Of a stretch of 11,341 nucleotides of DNA, positions 6,273-11,341 are shown one piece after another. A program made the translations under genes and the position numbers. The stretch is from positions 1 to 11,341 of the forward strand of contig JAITMT010000217.1 in NCBI GenBank assembly GCA_031277235.1. The letters are read 5' to 3'. Source of the DNA: Tannerella sp. (GTDB taxonomy: Bacteria > Bacteroidota > Bacteroidia > Bacteroidales > Tannerellaceae). A model generated the notes under the pieces. The model had not been told where the DNA came from and made no database searches. It worked only from the letters and a program-made list of their open reading frames with translations. Position 1 is the stretch's first letter. Every line of letters begins with the position of its first letter.

Positions 6273-7628
6273 ATGATTGAAATTACAAAAGAATATATTG
6301 AAAATCTCAAAAAAGTCATTGAAACGAAGGATGACAAAAAGGCTGTGGAGATTTTGAACAGTCTGTATCCCGTGGAGATTGCAGAACTGTATAAAAAGCT
6401 TGATTTAGAGGAGGCTATCTACCTTTATCTCCTGATGGACGGCAACAAGGCAGCCGACGTCCTGATGGAACTCGACGACAACGATCGCGACAAACTGCTG
6501 GATAAATTGCCGAACGAGGTGATAGCCAAACGCTTCATCAACGAAATGGATACCGACGACGCCGCCGAACTGATGCGCGAAATGGACGAGGAAGACCAGG
6601 AAGAAATTCTTTCGCACATCGAAGACGTGGAGCAGGCGGGCGATATTATTGACTTGCTGAAATACGACGAAGGCACGGCTGGCGGTTTGATGGGTACGGA
6701 AATGATTGTGGTAAACGAGAATTGGAGTATGCCGCAATGTATTGAAGAAATGCGCAAACAGGCTGAAGAAGAGGAACTTGACGAAATCTATAATGTGTAT
6801 GTGATTGACGACGACGAAAAACTGAAAGGCGTTTTGCCGCTGCAAAAACTGATTACGCGACCGTCCGTTTCCAAAATCAAGCACGTCATGCAGAAAGACC
6901 CGATTTTGATACACGACAATGCTGAAATAGAGGAAGTTGTGGAATTGATTTCCAAGTACGACCTGGTGTCGCTGCCGGTGGTGGACAGCATCGGGCGGCT
7001 GGTGGGGCGCATCACGGTGGACGACGTGATTGACGAGGTGAAGGAGCAGCACGAAAAGGATTATCAGCTGGCTTCGGGTATCTCGCAGGACGTTGAAACT
7101 TCGGACAATGTGTTCACGCAGACGGCGGCGCGGCTACCCTGGCTGTTGCTCGGAGTGGTCGGCGGACTCAGTAATTCGAGGATTTTGGGTGGCGCCGTCG
7201 CCGCGCTGTCGGAAAATCCCAAAATAGCATTTTTTATTCCGCTGATCGGAGGAACGGGTGGAAACGTGGGCACACAATCGTCGGCAATTGTTGTTCAGGG
7301 ACTTGCCAACAATTCGCTGAAAACCAGCCAAATCATCAAACAGGTGGTGAAAGAGGCTGCCGTTGCGCTGATTAACGCTTCGATTATCAGCCTGATCGTG
7401 TTCCTGTACAACTATTTCACGCTGGGCGATCAATATATCACTATGTCCGTGTCTATCAGTCTATTTGCGGTGGTATTGTTTGCCAGCACTTTCGGCACGC
7501 TCGTACCGCTGGTGCTGGACAAATTCAAGATAAATCCCGCCATCGCCACGGGACCGTTCATCGCCATCACGAATGATATCATCGGCATGGTGATTTATAT
7601 TGCTATTATTGCGCTTTTGATGGGGTAG
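6273..7628 (+). CDS. mgtE: Magnesium channel/transporter MgtE
   Basis: The 451-residue product has the full MgtE architecture. First comes an acidic helical N domain (about 20-135, with repeated motifs such as LPNEVIAKRFINEM), then a CBS pair (about 138-200 and 205-260), a plug-helix region, and five membrane segments (about 288-450). The pore signature GGTGGNVGTQ is at 326-335. Asp435 in the last segment (ITNDIIG) corresponds to the Mg2+-coordinating pore Asp of the Thermus protein. The known role is Mg2+ uptake across the inner membrane, with the cytosolic N and CBS domains closing the pore when Mg2+ is plentiful. I chose ATG 6273; a TTG nine bases earlier is in frame but unlikely. It is the second gene of the rsmA operon. 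No convincing terminator follows. Confidence 0.95.
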   Translation: MIEITKEYIENLKKVIETKDDKKAVEILNSLYPVEIAELYKKLDLEEAIYLYLLMDGNKAADVLMELDDNDRDKLLDKLPNEVIAKRFINEMDTDDAAELMREMDEEDQEEILSHIEDVEQAGDIIDLLKYDEGTAGGLMGTEMIVVNENWSMPQCIEEMRKQAEEEELDEIYNVYVIDDDEKLKGVLPLQKLITRPSVSKIKHVMQKDPILIHDNAEIEEVVELISKYDLVSLPVVDSIGRLVGRITVDDVIDEVKEQHEKDYQLASGISQDVETSDNVFTQTAARLPWLLLGVVGGLSNSRILGGAVAALSENPKIAFFIPLIGGTGGNVGTQSSAIVVQGLANNSLKTSQIIKQVVKEAAVALINASIISLIVFLYNYFTLGDQYITMSVSISLFAVVLFASTFGTLVPLVLDKFKINPAIATGPFIAITNDIIGMVIYIAIIALLMG

Positions 7629-7634
7629 GGTTTT

Positions 7635-7802
7635 TTAGTCGGTAGTTTTGGGGATTTTTTTTACTGCCTGTGGTACGTTTTTTTCATTCTTTACTTTCGG
7701 ATATTTCTCCTTTGCTTTTCTGACTGTTTCCGACCATTCTTTGACATTCGCTTCCGCAAGATTGCCTTTTCCGGAACCTCTTTCTTTTTTTCCTCCCGGC
7801 AA
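7635..7802 (-). other. Unassigned 55-codon open frame between mgtE and dnaG, possibly a gene remnant
   Basis: The mgtE-dnaG gap (7629-7876) is T-rich on the plus strand and contains no recognised gene. Read leftward, one frame from a TTG at 7802 encodes a charged, helix-like peptide that includes GNLAEANVKEWSETVRKAKE and ends KKIPKTTD. No ATG starts it. A run of seven A (complement of 7785-7791) sits near its start. Removing one A would join it to an upstream frame with an ATG at 7845. Composition alone could produce such a Lys/Glu-rich peptide, so this may be a frameshifted small gene, a remnant, or chance. Confidence 0.25.
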
Positions 7803-7845
7803 TATTTTTCAAAAAATGATAGCCGTATATTTCAAAAAAAATCAT

Positions 7846-7853
7846 TATTTTTG
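7846..7853 (+). promoter_or_regulatory. Candidate -7 element of dnaG
   Basis: TATTTTTG (7846-7853) matches TAnnTTTG and lies 23 nt before the dnaG ATG. I find no TTTG or TTG 19-20 nt upstream, so this is a partial match. Confidence 0.5.
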
Positions 7854-7876
7854 TCAGTTCAAAGTGCAATTTTGAG

Positions 7877-9898
7877 ATGATAGACCGGTTTACCGTTGAT
7901 AAAATATATGACGCTGCACGTATTGTAGATGTGGTTTCGGACTTTGTTACGCTGAAAAAAAGGGGCGTGAACTATGTCGGCTTGTGTCCTTTTCACGACG
8001 ACAGCAGTCCGTCGTTTTACGTGTCGCCCGCCAAAAATATCTGCAAATGTTTTGCCTGCGGAGGCGGCGGAACGTCGGTTCAGTTCATCATGAATCATGA
8101 ACAAATGTCTTACAATGAGGCGCTTCGCTATCTTGCCAAGAAATTCAACATTGACATTCAGGAACGCGAACTGACGGACGAAGAAAAACAGTCGCAAAGC
8201 GAGCGCGACAGCATGATGATTGTGAACGCCTGGGCGCAAACCCATTTTACATCAAGGCTTTACGACCACGAAGAAGGTAAAACTACCGGCTTGACCTATT
8301 TCCGGGAACGTGGCTTTCGCGACGACATAATCCGTAAATTTCAACTCGGTTACAGCCTTGCCAAGCGCGACGATTTGTACAAAACCGCACTGGGAAGCGG
8401 CTATAACGAAACATACCTGCTGAAAACGGGGCTTATCTATCAAAAAGATGACGGTGTGATTTCTGACCGCTTCTACGGACGGGTGATTTTTCCCGTGCAT
8501 ACGTTGAGCGGCAAGGTGGTTGCATTCGGCGGGCGCATTCTCGGGAAGAAGGACAAAGTCGCCAAATACGTCAATTCGCCCGAAAGCGAAATTTATCACA
8601 AAAGCAACGAACTGTATGGTATATTTTTTGCGAAACAGTCTATTGTCAAGGCAGATAAGTGTTATTTGGTGGAGGGTTATACGGATGTGATTTCGATGCA
8701 TCAGGCAGGAATTGAAAACGTTGTGGCGTCGTCGGGAACGTCGCTCACGCACGGGCAAATACGGTTGATTCGCCGCTTCACAAGCAATATTACGGTGCTT
8801 TACGACGGCGATCCGGCGGGTATCAAGGCGGCAATCCGCGGAATTGACATGTTTCTCGAAGGAGGCATGAATGTGAAGGTCGTGCTGTTGCCCGACGGCG
8901 AAGACCCCGATTCCTTTTCACGCTCGCGCAATTCCTTCGATTTCAACCTGTTCATGAAGGAACACGAGGTAGATTTCATCCGTTTCAAGATAGATTTGCT
9001 GATGAAGGATGCAGCCGACGATCCGATCAGGAAAGCCGCTCTGATTCGGAACATTATGGAGTCGGTGGCGGTGATCCCCGACAATATCGTGCGTTCCGTT
9101 TACATCAAGGAGTGCAGCCAGTTGCTGGACGAGCGCGAGCAGGTGCTGATCAACGAAGTTGCCCGGATACGCATGCAGCGACCGAAAAACGCTGTTCCCG
9201 AACAGATTACAGCCGCAAAAACAGCCATCGCAGACGACAAAACCGGAGAACCGAAAACGGAAGAAGCAACGGCAGAATCTGTTGAAACGGTTGATAACAA
9301 GCCTAAAAGCAAACCTTCTCCCTTCAAAAAATATGAAGCGGTGTTGATAAAGTACGTCATCACGGACGGCGAAAAACCGCTTTTTGATGGTGAAATGACT
9401 GTGGCTCAATATATTCAGTCGGAATTGGAAATTGACGATATCGAAATACAGACGCCGCTTTACAAACGTATTCTGAATGAGGCGGTTACCAACAGCGAAG
9501 ACAGAAATTTCGTGGCGCAATCCTATTTTTTGGCAAGTCCGGACGGCGAAATCAGTCGTTTGGCGGCGAATGCGATAAGTCCCATGTATCAGTTGAGCAG
9601 GCGTTTTCTTCCGCCGGACGATTCGGAGGAAAATAAAAAGGAGGAAGACCGCCAAAAGGAAGCGGAACGAAAGAAAAAGGCGGATCAGGAATTGCTTGAA
9701 CGGCAGGTCAGACAGGATATTCTTTCCTTGAAAAATGCGTATATCATGTATAGAATCAGGGAGTTGGACAGGAAAATCAGGGAAGAAGCGGCTGACGAAA
9801 GCAAATGTGAGGAGTTGATGAAAGAGAAAAAGGTATTGAACGAGATTAAACGCCAGTTGGGCAAGGAGTTGGGCGAGCGGCATGTGATCGGGATGTAA
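7877..9898 (+). CDS. dnaG: DNA primase DnaG
   Basis: The 673-residue product makes RNA primers for the replication fork. The N-terminal CHC2 zinc finger has Cys37, His40, Cys58 and Cys61 (CPFH and CKCFACG). The RNA polymerase core follows, with YFRERGF (141-147), RVIFPV (202-207) and FGGR (217-220). The TOPRIM fold has Glu266 in VEGYTD (265-270) and Asp310 and Asp312 in YDGDPAG (309-315), the metal-binding triad. A low-complexity linker at about 435-485, rich in Ala, Glu, Lys and Thr, leads to a C-terminal helical domain (about 485-673) that in this family binds the DnaB helicase. The C-terminal domain includes a strongly charged stretch at about 585-610, probably coiled coil. Length is normal. 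It appears monocistronic, convergent with the toxin-antitoxin module downstream. Confidence 0.97.
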   Translation: MIDRFTVDKIYDAARIVDVVSDFVTLKKRGVNYVGLCPFHDDSSPSFYVSPAKNICKCFACGGGGTSVQFIMNHEQMSYNEALRYLAKKFNIDIQERELTDEEKQSQSERDSMMIVNAWAQTHFTSRLYDHEEGKTTGLTYFRERGFRDDIIRKFQLGYSLAKRDDLYKTALGSGYNETYLLKTGLIYQKDDGVISDRFYGRVIFPVHTLSGKVVAFGGRILGKKDKVAKYVNSPESEIYHKSNELYGIFFAKQSIVKADKCYLVEGYTDVISMHQAGIENVVASSGTSLTHGQIRLIRRFTSNITVLYDGDPAGIKAAIRGIDMFLEGGMNVKVVLLPDGEDPDSFSRSRNSFDFNLFMKEHEVDFIRFKIDLLMKDAADDPIRKAALIRNIMESVAVIPDNIVRSVYIKECSQLLDEREQVLINEVARIRMQRPKNAVPEQITAAKTAIADDKTGEPKTEEATAESVETVDNKPKSKPSPFKKYEAVLIKYVITDGEKPLFDGEMTVAQYIQSELEIDDIEIQTPLYKRILNEAVTNSEDRNFVAQSYFLASPDGEISRLAANAISPMYQLSRRFLPPDDSEENKKEEDRQKEAERKKKADQELLERQVRQDILSLKNAYIMYRIRELDRKIREEAADESKCEELMKEKKVLNEIKRQLGKELGERHVIGM

Positions 9899-9899
9899 G

Positions 9900-9930
9900 C
9901 CCCCCTCCGACTCCCCCTTCGGGGGAGGGC
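9900..9930. repeat. C-rich/G-rich hairpin between dnaG and the first TA module
   Basis: CTCCCCC (9911-9917) pairs with GGGGGAG (9921-9927). With a closing C-G the loop can also be written as the stable UUCG tetraloop. A second C-run (9900-9908) can compete for the same G-run. There is no T-run on either strand, so it is not a standard intrinsic terminator. It fills the 36-bp gap between two convergent genes. Similar palindromes are dispersed in many Bacteroidota genomes, to my recollection, so it may be a REP-like element. Confidence 0.6.
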
Positions 9931-9934
9931 GAAT

Positions 9935-10246
9935 TCACAAAACAGTCAGGTAATTGCTGATTATTTTGTTGACATATATGTGGTTGTGTAAATCAATGTC
10001 ATAGATTATGTACCATGTCGTATTTCTATTACGTGCGTATGGATGAAAATATTCACCGTATTTCAAGTGCTCTTTGTATTTTGCAGGGTGGTGATATGAC
10101 AAGTCTTTCAATTGATAACAAATATCTGCAATATCATCCACGTATCGCATTACTTCGGGAACGGTTAATTCTACTTTTTCCCATTCAAGCAATCCTGTGA
10201 TAATATTGTCCAAATCAATTTTAGCTTGTCGGCTAATAAATACCAT
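9935..10246 (-). CDS. Type II toxin, RelE/ParE-like (module 1)
   Basis: A 103-residue basic protein. It begins MVFISRQAKIDLDNI, a typical first strand and helix of the RelE/ParE fold. It ends with the strand-rich core of that superfamily: HPYARNRNTTWYIIYDIDLH (68-87), including Arg72 and the WYIIYD strand. RelE-type members cut mRNA on the ribosome and ParE-type members poison gyrase; which one this is cannot be read from the sequence. The start at 10246 was chosen over an upstream in-frame ATG at 10300 because it gives the family-typical N-terminus. It also overlaps the antitoxin stop by 14 nt, which implies translational coupling. The gene is transcribed leftward, convergent with dnaG. Confidence 0.75.
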   Translation of the reverse strand: MVFISRQAKIDLDNIITGLLEWEKVELTVPEVMRYVDDIADICYQLKDLSYHHPAKYKEHLKYGEYFHPYARNRNTTWYIIYDIDLHNHIYVNKIISNYLTVL

Positions 10247-10436
10247 GTCCGTTAAGAATCCCCGTAAGACTTTTTTTCGCTTCTGCACAAAATTCTTCAA
10301 CCGTCATGTATCCTTCCGGCGAAGCGCCGTCGGTAGTGAGAGGTGCAAAACGAACGCCACGGCGGTTTCTGCGTATCTCATCCAACAGTTCCCTGCCATC
10401 AATATCTTCGTCGTCTATATATACAGTATGTATCAT
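10233..10436 (-). CDS. Putative antitoxin (module 1)
   Basis: A 67-residue acidic protein whose 3' end overlaps the RelE/ParE-like toxin gene by 14 nt. The N-terminal part (MIHTVYIDDEDIDGRELLDE) would hold any DNA-binding or dimerisation fold. The C-terminal part carries PEGYMTVEEF (40-49), followed by a basic helix. The GYMT-x-EEF motif is familiar to me from small proteins encoded just upstream of RelE/ParE toxins in Bacteroidales, and such C-terminal helices usually wrap the toxin. I do not recognise a named antitoxin family such as RelB, Phd or HigA. A TATCTTTG -7 element lies 22 nt upstream. Confidence 0.65.
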   Translation of the reverse strand: MIHTVYIDDEDIDGRELLDEIRRNRRGVRFAPLTTDGASPEGYMTVEEFCAEAKKSLTGILNGHGIY

Positions 10437-10458
10437 ATCATTTCCGATTTTGAAAATG

Positions 10459-10466
10459 CAAAGATA
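10459..10466 (-). promoter_or_regulatory. Candidate -7 element of TA module 1
   Basis: On the minus strand, TATCTTTG at 10466-10459 is a perfect -7 match placed 22 nt before the antitoxin ATG. No clear TTTG box lies 19-20 nt upstream, where the sequence is A-rich. Confidence 0.5.
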
Positions 10467-10545
10467 ATTCTTTTTCCGTATTTTTTCTCATTCTACGATT
10501 ATTTTTTCTTACGCTAACTGCACTACGCTTTTTCAAAAAAATAAT

Positions 10546-10614
10546 GCACCTGTTTTGTGCTTTACAAGCGTGGATGCTTGCGGTTATCTTCGACGTAGGG
10601 GGACGCTACGTCGA
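10546..10614. repeat. Cluster of three hairpins between the two TA modules
   Basis: Three inverted repeats follow one another. GCAC/GTGC spans 10546-10560 with a 7-nt loop. CAAGC/GCTTG spans 10565-10580 with a 6-nt loop. A perfect 9-bp TCGACGTAG/CTACGTCGA spans 10590-10614 with loop GGGGACG. The cluster is much more GC-rich than its surroundings. It lies about 40 nt after the toxin 2 stop on the minus strand. On that strand the last hairpin is followed by ATTATTTTTTTG, so it might end module 2 transcription. The intervening region 10437-10654 contains no gene that I can support. Confidence 0.6.
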
Positions 10615-10654
10615 GCATGGTACATACTTGATTGTCTGTATTGTACTAATGTCG

Positions 10655-10954
10655 TTATTCCAATAATGTGGCAGTGTGCGACATATCACGAATAATTACT
10701 CCGTTATCGAAGATTTCGTAAGCGAACACCCATGATTTCTCAAATACGGTACACCGATAACCAAGCGCACGCCATCGTTTGAATCGGCAAAGTGCATGAA
10801 ATGTCATCGGATTACCCAAAGAGGCTATATAAATTCTCATTCGACGGCTTCGTTTCAAAGCTGCTTCTTCCGAAAGTTTCAATTCATCGACCAGATAACA
10901 TTCCAGTTCCTTAATTCGCTGCTGAACAATATCGGAAATAATTACTTTACGCAT
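10655..10954 (-). CDS. Type II toxin, RelE/ParE-like (module 2)
   Basis: A 99-residue basic protein. The N-terminal MRKVIISDIV strand is followed by long helices (about 11-46, rich in Glu, Lys and Arg). Then come the core strands ALCRFKRWRALGYRCTVF (54-71), WVFAYEIF (75-82) and GVIIRDMSHTATLLE (85-99). This layout fits the RelE/ParE superfamily. The aromatic/basic KRW-x-ALGYR segment and the closing IIRDM-SH strand resemble toxins common in Bacteroidales. The target (mRNA or gyrase) is not decidable here. The start at 10954 overlaps the antitoxin stop by 8 nt (ATGCGTAA); an upstream in-frame ATG at 11038 would lie deep inside the antitoxin gene and was rejected. It is not obviously related to toxin 1 at the sequence level. 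Confidence 0.75.
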   Translation of the reverse strand: MRKVIISDIVQQRIKELECYLVDELKLSEEAALKRSRRMRIYIASLGNPMTFHALCRFKRWRALGYRCTVFEKSWVFAYEIFDNGVIIRDMSHTATLLE

Positions 10955-11144
10955 TAAATCTCTTTTTAATCCGTTCGTCGAGTTCATCGAAAAATGCATC
11001 TGCCGAAATTGCATTACATTCGGCGGCAGCTTCTTCAAAACTCTTTTTCTTTGTCTCTAAAACATTGGCAAAGGGTAATGTACGGGCATATCTGATAAAT
11101 TGTTTTGCCTGCAAACTGTTGTCTTCGATTATCAACGTTGTCAT
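10947..11144 (-). CDS. Putative antitoxin (module 2)
   Basis: A 65-residue protein, MTTLIIEDNSLQAKQFIRYA at the start, then RTLPFANV (21-28), KKKSFEEAAAECNAISADAF (32-51) and a charged C-terminal helix ending KKRFNA. Its 3' end overlaps toxin 2 by 8 nt. This QAKQF-x-YA-RTLPF pattern is familiar to me as a small protein preceding RelE/ParE toxins in Bacteroidales. It has no named DNA-binding motif that I can identify. It shows no visible similarity to antitoxin 1, so the two modules are not recent duplicates. A perfect promoter lies 25 nt upstream, at the end of the IS30 remnant. Confidence 0.65.
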   Translation of the reverse strand: MTTLIIEDNSLQAKQFIRYARTLPFANVLETKKKSFEEAAAECNAISADAFFDELDERIKKRFNA

Positions 11145-11160
11145 ATCTTTATTTTTTTAT

Positions 11161-11341
11161 TTATTTTGCAAAGATAGGGCAAGTTGAGTGAAATACAAAA
11201 TAAAAAACTGTTTTTATTCCGTTGGTAGATTCAACTACTGAATGCAACTTTTGATTCTGCAAAGATAGGAAGAAAATTTCTTTGGGTGAATAAAAATTTA
11301 ATTTTGCTCTTGGCCTGTTATTTAATTTATACTGTATCTGC
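11161..11341 (-). pseudogene. IS30-family transposase, C-terminal end (cut by window edge, frameshifted)
   Basis: Reading leftward from the edge, one frame gives QIQYKLNNRPRAKLNF followed by SPKEIFFLSLQNQK. This is the characteristic C-terminus of IS30-family DDE transposases (LN-x-RPR-x-x-L-x-F-x-[TS]P-x-E-x-F). The frame then runs on to a stop at 11163-11161 with an unlike tail, through the TA promoter. One extra A in the four-A run (complement of 11249-11252) would give NQKVAFSS and a stop at 11233-11231. KVAF-type endings are usual for these transposases in Bacteroidota, as I recall. A 1-nt deletion is therefore likely. The catalytic domain and both inverted repeats cannot be assessed, since the rest lies beyond the window. 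Confidence 0.75.
11169..11199 (-). promoter_or_regulatory. Promoter of TA module 2
   Basis: On the minus strand, TTTG (11199-11196), 19 nt, then TATCTTTG (11176-11169): a perfect Bacteroidota promoter. The leader would be about 20-25 nt. It lies 32 nt downstream of the presumed native stop of the IS30 transposase, so it may belong to the IS end. Confidence 0.75.

Noticed and set aside
6405..7052. 215-codon open frame antisense to mgtE
   Set aside because: It is His/Phe/Val-rich, as expected opposite the acidic N domain and CBS region; no family signature.
8918..9883. 321-codon open frame antisense to dnaG
   Set aside because: It is Phe/Arg-rich with no recognisable motif, while the dnaG strand carries all primase motifs. 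It is a shadow frame.
10247..10300. Longer start for toxin 1
   Set aside because: It would overlap the antitoxin gene by 68 nt; the start at 10246 gives a family-typical first strand and a 14-nt overlap.
10955..11038. Longer start for toxin 2
   Set aside because: It lies deep within the antitoxin gene; the overlap start at 10954 gives the usual MRKVIISD beginning.
1..11341. tRNA, rRNA, CRISPR array, riboswitch
   Set aside because: No cloverleaf with a conserved TTCGA-type arm, no rRNA-like stretch and no regularly spaced direct repeats were seen. The mgtE leader shows no extended M-box-like structure, as only 32 nt separate it from rsmA.

Overview
The window looks like a chromosomal segment of a Bacteroidota bacterium, most likely order Bacteroidales. 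Four things point there: recurring promoters of the Bacteroidota type (TTTG or TTG, about 19-20 nt, then TAnnTTTG), an almost complete lack of strong Shine-Dalgarno sites, family-typical proteins (MgtE, DnaG, M20 PepD, a flippase-like membrane protein), and toxin-antitoxin and IS30-type sequences of a kind common in that phylum. Genus cannot be fixed from the sequence.

Layout. 1-75 (-): first 25 codons of a lipoprotein that runs off the left edge. 76-315: divergent promoter region. 316-1666 (+): a pirin-type bicupin and a bacterial ferritin, each with its own promoter; the ferritin promoter carries a 17-bp palindrome over its -7 element. A strong stem-loop (1690-1729) separates them from a leftward block: flippase-like membrane protein (5402-4290), repeat lipoprotein predicted to be a closed seven-bladed beta-propeller (4222-3269), and aminoacyl-histidine dipeptidase PepD (3201-1744). 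Divergent from the flippase gene, rsmA (16S rRNA dimethyladenosine transferase) and mgtE (Mg2+ channel) form a likely operon at 5461-7628. dnaG (primase) follows at 7877-9898 with its own promoter.

The right end, from about 9900, changes character to an AT-rich accessory zone. It holds a C-rich/G-rich hairpin, two separate leftward type II toxin-antitoxin modules (RelE/ParE-like toxins, each overlapping its antitoxin gene by 8-14 nt), a cluster of three hairpins between the modules, and the 3' end of an IS30-family transposase cut by the window edge. That transposase appears to carry a 1-nt deletion close to its stop, and the promoter of the second module lies just beyond it.

How the genes work together: the core genes are housekeeping (rRNA modification, Mg2+ uptake, replication priming, dipeptide breakdown, iron storage). 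The points most worth a second look are the ferritin operator, the propeller lipoprotein, and the dnaG-distal island of toxin-antitoxin modules, hairpins and IS remnant. No RNA genes, CRISPR arrays or intact mobile elements were seen, and no convincing new multi-gene system.
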